From assembly GCA_963821885.1 (NCBI GenBank), contig CAWGFN010000004.1, forward strand, positions 62,001-126,000: a DNA stretch of 64,000 nt, in the 5' to 3' direction. Made by a program: the position numbers and the translations under genes. The DNA is from Oleiagrimonas sp963821885. Its GTDB lineage: Bacteria; Pseudomonadota; Gammaproteobacteria; Xanthomonadales; Rhodanobacteraceae. The notes under the pieces are model-generated. The model was not told the origin of the DNA. It worked only from the letters and a program-made list of their open reading frames with translations, and searched no databases. Positions within the stretch are counted from its first letter, which is position 1; each line of letters begins with the position of its first letter. Of this stretch, positions 16,754 through 25,411 are shown piece after piece.

Positions 16754-17854
16754 TCACGCGTGTCCCGTGTTGATGATGCGATGCAGGTGATCGGCGTAGG
16801 CGGCCAGCTGGTCCAGCGCCACCCACTCGTCGGCGCTGTGCGCCTGGGCGATGTCGCCGGGGCCGAAGACCATGGCGGTGAAGCCGGCCGCGGAGAACAG
16901 CGAGGCCTCGGTCCAGAAGTCCACGGCGTTGCCGATCGGCAAGCCCAGCTCGTCGGCCAGGTCACGCGCGGCCAGGCGCCGCGATTCGGCGGCGGCGATG
17001 TCGCCGGCCGGCAGCGAGGGACCGCGGAAGGTCTCGGCGAACTCGGCCGGATGCGGATCGGCCAGATCGTGGAAGGTCTTCAGCAACGCGTCCGGGTCCA
17101 TCGACGGCAGCGGGCGGAAACCGAACTTCACCTCGGCCTCGGGCGCGATGACGTTGGCCTTGATGCCACCCTCGATGCGGCCGAGGTTGAGGCGCAGACC
17201 GGTCAGGCCACCGAAGCGGTGGTGCGCCTGGTCGTCGACATAGTCGAGCACCCGGTTGCCCCAGCGCACCGCCTGGTGCAACGCGCTGTCGGCGGCGCCC
17301 TGCTCGGCCGAGGCGTGGCCGGCGCGCCCGGCGAAGCGCACGCGCACCGAGTTGATGCCGCGATGCGCCAGCACCGCCTCGCCGCGGGTTGGCTCGGCGA
17401 CGATGATGGCCTCGTACGCATGCGATCCGCGCACGAAGGCGGGGATGCAGCGCGCGTCGTTGGCTTCCTCGTCGGTGGTGAACAGGAACGCGCAGTCGCC
17501 CTCGCCGGCCTGCGCCACCGCCAGCATGGCCGCGGCCGCGCCCTTGATGTCGCAGGCGCCCAGGCCCACCGCGCGGTCGTCGCCCACGCGCAGCTCGAAC
17601 GGGCTGGCGCTCCAGTGCGGCGAGTCCGGCACGGTGTCCAGGTGCACGTTGAACAGAAAGCGCGGCGCACCGCGCACCGCCAGCAGGCTGACCGCGCCGG
17701 CGCCATGGTCGGTGAGCGTCAACTCGAAACCGTCCAGCTGCGACTTGAGGTAGTCGAAGATGCCGCCGGTGTCGATCGCGCGCGGCGGGTTGCGCGTGTC
17801 GAAGGCGACCAGCGCGCGCAGGTGCGTCAGCGTGGCGTCGAGATAAGCGCTCAC
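16754..17854 (-). CDS. argE: acetylornithine/acetylcitrulline deacetylase (M20 family)
   Basis: Zinc peptidase-fold deacetylase of 366 residues. Metal-site segments are FLFNVHLDTVPDS, GLGACDIKGAAAAML, FLFTTDEEANDARC and the late FGPGDIAQAHSADEWV. In organisms with acetylornithine carbamoyltransferase the physiological substrate is N-acetylcitrulline, giving citrulline for ArgG; this is inferred from argF' in the same cluster. GTG 17854 follows AGGA nine bases upstream. Lies eight bases before argB. Confidence 0.93.
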   Translation of the reverse strand: MSAYLDATLTHLRALVAFDTRNPPRAIDTGGIFDYLKSQLDGFELTLTDHGAGAVSLLAVRGAPRFLFNVHLDTVPDSPHWSASPFELRVGDDRAVGLGACDIKGAAAAMLAVAQAGEGDCAFLFTTDEEANDARCIPAFVRGSHAYEAIIVAEPTRGEAVLAHRGINSVRVRFAGRAGHASAEQGAADSALHQAVRWGNRVLDYVDDQAHHRFGGLTGLRLNLGRIEGGIKANVIAPEAEVKFGFRPLPSMDPDALLKTFHDLADPHPAEFAETFRGPSLPAGDIAAAESRRLAARDLADELGLPIGNAVDFWTEASLFSAAGFTAMVFGPGDIAQAHSADEWVALDQLAAYADHLHRIINTGHA

Positions 17855-17887
17855 GGGGCGAGATCCTGGGGCTGAGTCTCGGAAGGC

Positions 17888-17921
17888 CGGGACTCGGGAC
17901 TCGGGACTCGGGACTCGGGGA
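17888..17921. repeat. heptamer tandem repeat (GGACTCG units)
   Basis: About four units of GGACTCG in the argE-argG gap. The reverse-complement array lies at 18161-18195, so the two could pair in single strands. Confidence 0.85.
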
Positions 17922-17923
17922 AG

Positions 17924-17990
17924 ATGCTTACGGTGACTTCATACATGTCGCACGACTCCGACATCGGTAGAACGCCGAACATCTGAAAAG
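17924..17990. repeat. 67-bp direct repeat, copy A
   Basis: Aligns without gaps to 18071-18137, 147 bases away; the last 20 bases (ACGCCGAACATCTGAAAAG region) are identical. Roughly 85% identity overall by eye. Confidence 0.85.
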
Positions 17991-18070
17991 CGCCCATTTC
18001 CGGATTCCGGCATCCGGGGTACGGCGACCCTAATGACGCCCTCCTGCGGGAGACCCGTGCTCCGGTTTGA

Positions 18071-18137
18071 ATACTTGCGTTGACTGCATGCATTTCGCAC
18101 CACTCCGACTTCGATAAAACGCCGAACATCTGAAAAG
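18071..18137. repeat. 67-bp direct repeat, copy B
   Basis: Second copy of the element at 17924-17990, ending just before the argG stop codon. The pair makes a spurious minus-strand frame with an internal peptide repeat. Confidence 0.85.
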
Positions 18138-18142
18138 ACCGC

Positions 18143-19405
18143 TTACTCGCCTACGGCTACGAGTCCCGAGTCCCGAGTCCCGAGTCCCGAGTCCCGGTTC
18201 GTCTCCGCCCACAACGACGAACTCATCCCGAACAGCTTGATGAAACCTTCGGCCTCCTCCACGCCCCAGTCGGCGCTCTGCGCGTAGGTCGCGCCCCGCG
18301 AGCGCAGGATGTGCGGCGAGTCCACCGCCACCGCGTCCACCGTGCCGCCCTCGGTGCGCAGCGTCACGTTGCCGTTCACGCAGCGCTGGCTGGCGGCGAG
18401 GAAGGCTTCCAGGTCGGTCTTCAGCGGATCGTGGAAGAAGCCCTCGTAGACCAGCTCCACCCACTGCTTCGCGACCAGGGGCTTGAAGCGGTTCTGGGCC
18501 TTCGAAAGCACGGCCTCCTCCAGCGCGCGATGCGCGGTCAGCAGCGCGACCAGGCCCGGTGCCTCGTAGACGATGCGGCCCTTCAGGCCGATGGTGGTGT
18601 CGCCGGTATACAGACCGCGGCCGACGCCGTAGGCGGCGAACTGCTGGTTCAGGCGCGCCAGGATCTCGTGGCCGGCCAGCGCCTCGCCGTCGATGGCCAC
18701 GGCCTCGCCGTTGCGGAACTCGACCTTCATTTCCAGCGCCTGTACCGGCCACTCGCTGCGCGGCTTGCACCAGCCGCGCGCGCCCTCGCCCGGCGCCTGC
18801 CACTCGTCGATCTCGCCGCCGGACAGGGTCACGCCCAGCAGGTTCTCGTTGATGGTGTAACTCTGCTGCTTGGCGCGCACACCGAAGCCGCGCTCCTCCA
18901 GGTAGGCCTGCTCGTAGGCACGGGTCTGGGTGTGCTCCTTCTGGATCTCGCGGATCGGCGCCACGATGTCGAAGTCGCCCAGCGCCTTCACGGTCAGGTC
19001 GAAGCGCACCTGGTCGTTGCCCATGCCGGTGCAGCCGTGCGCGATGGCGCGGGTGCCCAGCTCGGCGGCGCGCTTGAGCGCGGCCTCGACGATCAGATAG
19101 CGATCCGAGACCAGCAGCGGGTACTGGCCCTGGTAGCCCTGCCCGGCCCACACGAACGGCTTGACGAAGCCGTCCCAGATCGCCGGACCGCCGTCCACGG
19201 TCTGGTGGCTGGCCACGCCCAGTTCGGCGGCGCGCTGCTCGATGAAGGCACGCTCGTCGGCGTCCACGCCGCCGGTGTCGGCGAACACCGTGTGCACGGC
19301 GTAGCCACGCTCGGCCAGGTAGGGAACGCAGAAACTGGTGTCGAGGCCGCCGGAAAAGGCGAGGACGATGTCGGTGGTACCGGGACTCGGGGTGTTGTCG
19401 GACAT
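18143..19405 (-). CDS. argG: argininosuccinate synthase
   Basis: ATP-dependent condensation of citrulline and aspartate. 420 residues: the PP-loop AFSGGLDTS at 16-24, HGCTGMGNDQVRF, and the substrate region LLGVTLSGGEIDEWQ, a xanthomonad/Bacteroidetes-type subgroup. The enzyme body ends around FGMSSSLWAE; the last roughly 18 residues (NRDSGLGTRDSGLVAVGE) are encoded by the GAGTCCC repeat array, so the repeat has displaced or extended the original stop. The active site should be unaffected. ATG 19405; promoter not obvious. Confidence 0.95.
   Translation of the reverse strand: MSDNTPSPGTTDIVLAFSGGLDTSFCVPYLAERGYAVHTVFADTGGVDADERAFIEQRAAELGVASHQTVDGGPAIWDGFVKPFVWAGQGYQGQYPLLVSDRYLIVEAALKRAAELGTRAIAHGCTGMGNDQVRFDLTVKALGDFDIVAPIREIQKEHTQTRAYEQAYLEERGFGVRAKQQSYTINENLLGVTLSGGEIDEWQAPGEGARGWCKPRSEWPVQALEMKVEFRNGEAVAIDGEALAGHEILARLNQQFAAYGVGRGLYTGDTTIGLKGRIVYEAPGLVALLTAHRALEEAVLSKAQNRFKPLVAKQWVELVYEGFFHDPLKTDLEAFLAASQRCVNGNVTLRTEGGTVDAVAVDSPHILRSRGATYAQSADWGVEEAEGFIKLFGMSSSLWAETNRDSGLGTRDSGLVAVGE
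18161..18195. repeat. heptamer tandem repeat (GAGTCCC units), inside the argG 3' end
   Basis: Five units of GAGTCCC, the inverted counterpart of the 17888-17921 array. Read on the minus strand it encodes the RDSGLGTRDSG end of ArgG. Confidence 0.85.
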
Positions 19406-19472
19406 GTTCGTTTACCGTTGAAGATGCGAGAGGGGCATGGGGAATGCTTGTTGCTGAGAAACGATTCGGCGT

Positions 19473-19976
19473 TTACGCATCCCGAACCCCGTCTCCGGCA
19501 CTTTCGTCGACCACGATGCGCGGTTCGCAGCGCACGGGAAAATTGACGGAGTTGGCGATGAAGCAGGCGTGGTGCGCGTCCTCGTGCAGGGCCGCGGCGC
19601 GGGCGATGTCGCTGCCGGCGGCCAGGGTCACCTCGGGGCGCAGCACCACCTCGACAAAGCGGCCGCCCTTGCCTGCCGTCTGCATGCGGCCTTCGGCGTG
19701 GTCGGCATAGGCGGCGACCACGACCCCGGCCTCGGCGGCGAAATGCAGGTACGAGAGCATGTGGCAACTGGCCAGCGCGGCGACCAGCAGGTCCTCCGGG
19801 TTGTACCGGTCGGCGTCGCCGTGGAAGGACCGGTCGGCGGAAACCTGCAGGTCCGGCTTGCCGTCGACGCGCACGACGTGGTCGCGGCCGTAGACGCGGT
19901 AGCCGGACGTGCCCTCGCCGCGGTTGCCCGTCCAGGTGAGGCCCACGGCGTAGCGATGCTCGTGCGTGGCGCTCAT
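19473..19976 (-). CDS. OsmC-family protein (organic hydroperoxide/redox)
   Basis: 167 residues. The two conserved cysteines are in LVAALASCHMLSYLHFA and EDAHHACFIANSVNFPV, as in OsmC/YhfA thiol peroxidases; VSADRSFHGDADRYNPEDLL precedes them. It likely reduces organic hydroperoxides. Its ATG overlaps the stop of the PaiB-like gene by four bases, so the two are coupled. They sit between argF' and argG with no metabolic link to arginine that I can see. Confidence 0.88.
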   Translation of the reverse strand: MSATHEHRYAVGLTWTGNRGEGTSGYRVYGRDHVVRVDGKPDLQVSADRSFHGDADRYNPEDLLVAALASCHMLSYLHFAAEAGVVVAAYADHAEGRMQTAGKGGRFVEVVLRPEVTLAAGSDIARAAALHEDAHHACFIANSVNFPVRCEPRIVVDESAGDGVRDA

Positions 19977-20608
19977 GCCTGCGACTCCACGGCGGCATGA
20001 CGCAGCATCATCTCGATCAACGCCGGATCGCGCTCGGCACTGCGCTGGCGCAGGCCGTCGACCACCCCGGCGCGGTTGCGCGCGGGATGGTTCTGGCTGA
20101 GCTTGAACTTGCCTTCCACGCGCTCGACCTCGATGTCCAGGCCGGCAATGGCGTCGAGCATCTTGCGGGTGTGGTCGGGCGGCGCGTCGTCGACCTTCCA
20201 CGGATCGGGCAGCGCGGCTTCGTGGCGGTCGGTGAGGTCGCGGATCATGTCCAGCAGCCAATCGCGCTGATGGATCACGCGCAGGCGACCCTCGATCTGC
20301 ACCATGGTGTAGTTCCAGGTCGGGACCTCGCGCCCGGTCTCGTGCTTGCTGGGGTACCAGTTCGGGCTGATGTAGGCGTCCGGCCCGCGGAAGATCACCA
20401 GCACCCGTTCGCCATCGGCATCGACCAGGGCGTTGCCACGCGCCACGTGACCGCGCAGATGGCCGTCGGAGGCCGGGATCAGCGGCAGCACGTCGGCCTG
20501 CACCTCGCCCCGCTCGGCGCCGTGCACCACGGTGGCCAGCGGGTAGTTGAGGATCAGGTCGGCCAGCGCCTCGGCGCGGTTCTCGCGGAAAGCCTGCGGC
20601 AGGTACAT
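19973..20608 (-). CDS. PaiB-family FMN-binding protein
   Basis: 211 residues matching the PaiB/negative-regulator family: MYLPQAFRENR at the N-terminus, GHVARGNALVD, FRGPDAYISPNWYPSK and VPTWNYTMVQIEGRLRVI in the split-barrel flavin domain, and KFKLSQNHPARNRAGVVDGL at the C-terminus. In Bacillus PaiB represses sporulation and protease genes; in most bacteria the role is undefined and an FMN- or haem-type cofactor is expected. Ten bases downstream of argF'. Confidence 0.88.
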   Translation of the reverse strand: MYLPQAFRENRAEALADLILNYPLATVVHGAERGEVQADVLPLIPASDGHLRGHVARGNALVDADGERVLVIFRGPDAYISPNWYPSKHETGREVPTWNYTMVQIEGRLRVIHQRDWLLDMIRDLTDRHEAALPDPWKVDDAPPDHTRKMLDAIAGLDIEVERVEGKFKLSQNHPARNRAGVVDGLRQRSAERDPALIEMMLRHAAVESQA

Positions 20609-20618
20609 GCGCGTCCCC

Positions 20619-21632
20619 TCAACCCTGTCCGGCCAGCGTGGCCATGATGGCCTTCTGCACGTGCAGCCGGTTCTCGGCCTCGTCGATGGCGATGCAGGCG
20701 GGCGAATCCATCACCGCGTCGGTGGCCTTGACGTTGCGACGCAGCGGCAGGCAGTGGCTGAACACGCCATGGTCGGTCAGCGCCATCTTGGCCTCGTCGA
20801 CGATGAAGTGGCGGTGGGCGTCGCGAATCGGCTTTTCCGCGTCCCAGCGGCCGAAGTACGGCAGCGCACCCCAGCTCTTGGCGTAGACCACATGCGCACC
20901 GCCGTAGGCCTCCTCGATGTCGTGGCTCACGCGCAGGCTGCCGCCAGTCTCGGCCGCATTCTGTTCCCCGATGGCCATGTAGCGTTCGTCCAGCGCGTAC
21001 TCGGGCGTGGGACACAGCAGCGTCACGTCCATGCCGAAGCGCGTGGCGATGGTCAGCGCCGAGTTGGCCACGGCGGTGTTCAGCGGCCTGGGGTGGTAGG
21101 TCCAGGTCAGCACGTATTTCCTGCCGCGCAGGTCCGTGGTGCCGAAATGCTCCTGCAGCGCCATGATGTGCGCCAGCTCCTGGCACGGATGGGTGATGGT
21201 CTCCATGTTGATCACCGGCACCGTGGCGTACTGCGCGAACGCCTTCAGGACCCGGTCCTGGCGATCCACCGACCAGTCCTGGAACTTGGGGAAGGCGCGC
21301 ACGCCGATCATGTCCACGTAGCGACTGAGCACCCGGGCCACCTCGGCGATGTGTTCCTCGGCCTCGCCGTCCATCACCGCGCCGAGCTCGAATTCGATCG
21401 GCCAGGCGTCCTTGCCCGGCGCCAGCACGATGGCCTTGCCGCCCAGCTGGTGCGCGCCCAGCTCGAAGCTGGTGCGGGTACGCATGGAGGGGTTGAAGAA
21501 CAGCAGCGCGATCGACTTGCCGGCCAGATGCCCGCCAAGCCTGGAGCGCTTGAAGTCGGCGGCCTGCGCCAGCAAGGCGTCAAGGTCGCCGCGGCTCCAG
21601 TCCTGGGTGTTGAGAAAATGACGAGGCGGCAT
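20619..21632 (-). CDS. argF: N-acetylornithine carbamoyltransferase (argF')
   Basis: 337 residues. The carbamoyl-phosphate loop is FFNPSMRTRTSFELG (S49-M-R-T-R53); HPCQELAHIMALQEHFG and FSHCLPLRRNVKATDAVMD follow. E92 in DGEAEEHIAEV matches the glutamate that marks N-acetylornithine specificity in the Xanthomonas enzyme, where the succinyl-specific relatives have proline. It converts N-acetylornithine to N-acetylcitrulline. ATG 21632 begins MPPRHFLNTQDWSRGDL; the long upstream frame is leader. First gene of the arg cluster, behind a leader that contains a terminator hairpin. Confidence 0.95.
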   Translation of the reverse strand: MPPRHFLNTQDWSRGDLDALLAQAADFKRSRLGGHLAGKSIALLFFNPSMRTRTSFELGAHQLGGKAIVLAPGKDAWPIEFELGAVMDGEAEEHIAEVARVLSRYVDMIGVRAFPKFQDWSVDRQDRVLKAFAQYATVPVINMETITHPCQELAHIMALQEHFGTTDLRGRKYVLTWTYHPRPLNTAVANSALTIATRFGMDVTLLCPTPEYALDERYMAIGEQNAAETGGSLRVSHDIEEAYGGAHVVYAKSWGALPYFGRWDAEKPIRDAHRHFIVDEAKMALTDHGVFSHCLPLRRNVKATDAVMDSPACIAIDEAENRLHVQKAIMATLAGQG

Positions 21633-21683
21633 CTGGATTCCTGGATCAAGTGGGGCAAACAGTGGGAAAACGGCTTTCGGAAA

Positions 21684-21713
21684 CAAAAAAACCCGGCGCG
21701 GCGCCGGGTTTTC
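21684..21713 (-). terminator. Rho-independent terminator in the argF' leader
   Basis: On the minus strand AAACCCGGCGC CG GCGCCGGG-like arms are followed by TTTTTTTG, about 50 bases before the argF' ATG. Its position inside the leader suggests attenuation; it could otherwise end an unseen upstream transcript. Confidence 0.75.
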
Positions 21714-21739
21714 GTCAAGCAGCGTGAACCACGCGTGAC

Positions 21740-21908
21740 AGCCTACCCGGCCGGGCTGGTCGTCTCCGGTCGGCGCGCGCGCGAGGTCATGCCAGCGGCC
21801 ATGCGGGCGCTGGTCAGGATCACGGGAGCGGCGGAAACGGTCGTCACGGAAGTGAAGTTCCTGAGCTTGCAAAGGCATACAAATACATGAAGGCGATGCA
21901 CCGCACAA
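21740..21908 (-). promoter_or_regulatory. putative argF' promoter and leader with Arg-containing short ORF
   Basis: Minus-strand TTGTGC (21908-21903) and TATTTG (21885-21880) are 17 bases apart, a weak promoter. Downstream, a short frame ends with MTSRARRPETTSPAG and TAG at 21743. The overlapping CCGGGT could pair with ACCCGG of the terminator stem as an anti-terminator. The leader-peptide idea is inference. Confidence 0.35.
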
Positions 21909-21948
21909 GCCTTGCGCGACACGGTCACCTCGGAGCCGAAAACGAAAC

Positions 21949-21975
21949 GGCGCGCAGGCCCGGGGCCTGCGCGCC
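21949..21975 (-). terminator. terminator of the glycine-zipper gene
   Basis: GGCGCGCAGGCCC, one base, and the exact complement; read on the minus strand it is followed by CGTTTCGTTTTCGG. It lies 23 bases past the stop codon. Confidence 0.8.
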
Positions 21976-21998
21976 GCGTGACGGTCGGACGGTCCGGC

Positions 21999-22529
21999 TT
22001 ATTCGACCGGCGAGACGCTGACGCGGATGCGAAGGCGGTCGCCCGGGTCGTACGGCAGTCGCGAAACGTAGATATCACCGTGATAGCGGTACTCGACGCT
22101 GTAGGCGACGATGCGGCGCTCCTCGCTCACCGTGGTGACGTTCTGGCACTGCGTCTGGGTGCCCTGGTAGGTGGTGTCCGAACGCGAACCCACGCGGTTG
22201 CCGATGGCGCCGCCGGCCACGGCGCCGGCCACGGTGGCGGCCTTGCGGCCATCGCCCTTGCCGACGGTGTTGCCGAGCACGCCGCCGACGATGGCGCCGA
22301 TCACCGTGCCGGCAGTGCGGCTGCGGGTATCCTCGCGGACCACCGGCTGGTCGTAGCACTGCTGTTGCGGATGCTCCACGCGGACGCGCTGGTAGATCGG
22401 ATCCACGCGCAACACGTCGGCCCAGCCGAAGTGCGTGTTGGCGCCGGGCGGCGGTGGCGGCGCGTCCTGGGCCAGGGCCGGCGCGGCGATGAAGGCGGAG
22501 AGGAGCAACGGGAGAAACAGCTTGTTCAT
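21999..22529 (-). CDS. glycine-zipper 2TM surface protein
   Basis: 176 residues with a signal peptide MNKLFLPLLLSAFIAAPALA-QD, then a proline run and a glycine-zipper hairpin (TAGTVIGAIVGGVLGNTVG and AATVAGAVAGGAIGNRVG), the Rickettsia 17-kDa antigen-like arrangement. The C-terminal part (SVEYRYHGDIYVSRLPYDPG) is soluble. Probably an envelope protein. ATG 22529 follows GAGGA. Divergent from cysS. Confidence 0.85.
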   Translation of the reverse strand: MNKLFLPLLLSAFIAAPALAQDAPPPPPGANTHFGWADVLRVDPIYQRVRVEHPQQQCYDQPVVREDTRSRTAGTVIGAIVGGVLGNTVGKGDGRKAATVAGAVAGGAIGNRVGSRSDTTYQGTQTQCQNVTTVSEERRIVAYSVEYRYHGDIYVSRLPYDPGDRLRIRVSVSPVE

Positions 22530-22689
22530 GGAATCCTCGGACGGACGGTTGGGGGTGCCGTCATGCGCGTCTTGATCAGCATTGCACCAAAGCGTGGCTG
22601 AACCGATGCTTAGAGGGCACCGCACGCTCCCGCGCCGGTGGCGCTGTTGCTAAGATGCAGCGCTCACCGCCCAACGCCGCGCACCGCCC

Positions 22690-24069
<1,380 letters not shown>

Positions 24070-24098
24070 GGTCCCCGCCAGAGCCGGAGCACGTTCCG

Positions 24099-24156
24099 TG
24101 GGGCGGACTTTGTCCGCCATGGCGTGTGCACGGCGGACAACGTCCGCCCTACGGGA
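24099..24156. repeat. REP-like inverted pair
   Basis: Two hairpins, GGCGGACTTTGTCCGCC and GGCGGACAACGTCCGCC, face each other 13 bases apart between cysS and sufE. Together they look like a REPIN of a GTAGGGCGGAC-type REP family. Confidence 0.75.
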
Positions 24157-24217
24157 TCGCGCTTGCCCGGCAACGGGCGCATTTTCCGGATCGGTCCGGC
24201 TGCGCGATAATGGCCCG

Positions 24218-24652
24218 ATGAACGAGACCGCATCCGCCGCCGCGGCGCAGCAGGACATCATCGACGAGTTCGCCTTTTTCGGCGACTGGAGCGAACGCTA
24301 CCAGTACCTGATCGACCTCGGCCGCAAGCTGCCCGACTTCCCCGAGGAGCTCAAGCGCGAGCAATTCAAGGTCCACGGCTGCCAGTCGCAGGTGTGGCTG
24401 GTGCCCGGAGGCGATGCTTCGTGCCTGCGTTTCCAGGCCATCAGCGACTCGGCCATCGTGTCCGGCCTGATCGCACTGATCCTGCGGGTGTACTCGGGCC
24501 GCACGGCACGCGAGATCCTGGACACGGAACCGACCTACATCGAGTCGATCGGCCTGGCCAAGCATCTGTCGCCGACGCGCTCCAACGGGCTGGTGGCCAT
24601 GCTCAAGACGATCAAGGGGCATGCCGCGCGTGCCCTGCAAGGCGACGCCTGA
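24218..24652 (+). CDS. sufE: SufE-family Fe-S cluster assembly sulfur acceptor
   Basis: 144 residues. The sulfur-accepting cysteine lies in VHGCQSQVWL; IIDEFAFFGDWSERYQYLID and LSPTRSNGLVAMLKTIK are family segments. It takes persulfide from a SufS/CsdA-type cysteine desulfurase and boosts its activity. ATG 24218 (MNETASAAAAQQ) is chosen over the longer frame that runs back into the REP hairpins. No suf genes flank it. Confidence 0.93.
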   Translation: MNETASAAAAQQDIIDEFAFFGDWSERYQYLIDLGRKLPDFPEELKREQFKVHGCQSQVWLVPGGDASCLRFQAISDSAIVSGLIALILRVYSGRTAREILDTEPTYIESIGLAKHLSPTRSNGLVAMLKTIKGHAARALQGDA

Positions 24653-24659
24653 GGCCCGA

Positions 24660-25318
24660 CCGCTTGCGCGTGCCGATGCCTCGCGCACCCCTCCGTGGCC
24701 AGCGCGTTCCGTGGCCCGGATAAGCGCAGCGCATCCGGGACCCGCCGGCCCGCGCTGGACCGACACGTCGCGCTCGCCTGGCGAGCTTCCCGGAGGCGAC
24801 CTTCGCCCTTGTCCGGGCTACGACGCCTTGCACGTGCCGATGCCTTGCGCATCCCTCCGTGGCCAGCGCACTCCGTAGCCCGGATAAGCGCAGCGCATCC
24901 GGGATCCACCGGCCCGCGCTGGACCGACACACCGGGCTCGCCTGGCGAGCTTCCCGGAGGCGGCCTTCGGCCTTGTCCGGGCTACGACGCCTTGCACGTG
25001 CCGATGCCTCGCGCACCCCTCCGTGGCCAGCGCACTCCGTAGCTCCGGATAAGCGCAGCGCATCCGGGACCCGTCGGCCCGCGCTCGACCGACACGCCGC
25101 GCTCGCCTGGCGAGCTTCCCGGAGGCGGCCTTCGGCCTTGTCCGGGCTACGACGCCTTGCGCGTGCCGATGCCTCGCGCATCCCTCCGTGGCCAGCGCGC
25201 TCCGTGGCCCGGATAAGCGCAGCGCATCCGGGACCCACCGGCCCGCGCTGGACCGACACGCCGCGCTCGCCTGGCGAGCTTCCCGGAGGCGGCCTTCGAC
25301 CTTGTCCGGGCTACGGTG
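24660..25318. repeat. four tandem REPIN-like units, period about 164 bp
   Basis: TCCGTGGCCAGCGC recurs at 24692, 24856, 25020 and 25185. Each unit contains GTAGCCCGGATAAG-like and CTTGTCCGGGCTAC ends that are inverted copies of each other, about 115 bases apart, plus the inner AAGCGCAGCGCATCCGGG hairpin. All frames through it are artefacts; no gene is present. Confidence 0.9.
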
Positions 25319-25349
25319 CTGCCGGATTCGCCTGCGGCGTTCCAGGCCG

Positions 25350-25390
25350 ACAAAGAAAAAGCCCCGCGTCAGGCGGGGCTTTTTCTTGTC
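25350..25390. terminator. bidirectional Rho-independent terminator
   Basis: AAAGAAAAAGCCCCGC ... GCGGGGCTTTTTCTT, perfectly paired, between the repeat array and the end of the DksA-like gene. Confidence 0.93.
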
Positions 25391-25411
25391 ACGAGCAGAG
25401 CGAATGTGCGA

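Noticed and set aside
17851..18129. 92-codon minus-strand ORF with a repeated FQMFGVL peptide
   Set aside because: Arises from the two 67-bp direct repeats being 147 bases apart; no ribosome site and no family.
17888..18195. Possible CRISPR array
   Set aside because: The repeats are contiguous heptamers without spacers, and the 67-bp elements occur only twice.
24660..25318. Possible CRISPR array
   Set aside because: Units of 164 bp are near-identical along their whole length, with no variable spacers and no cas genes.
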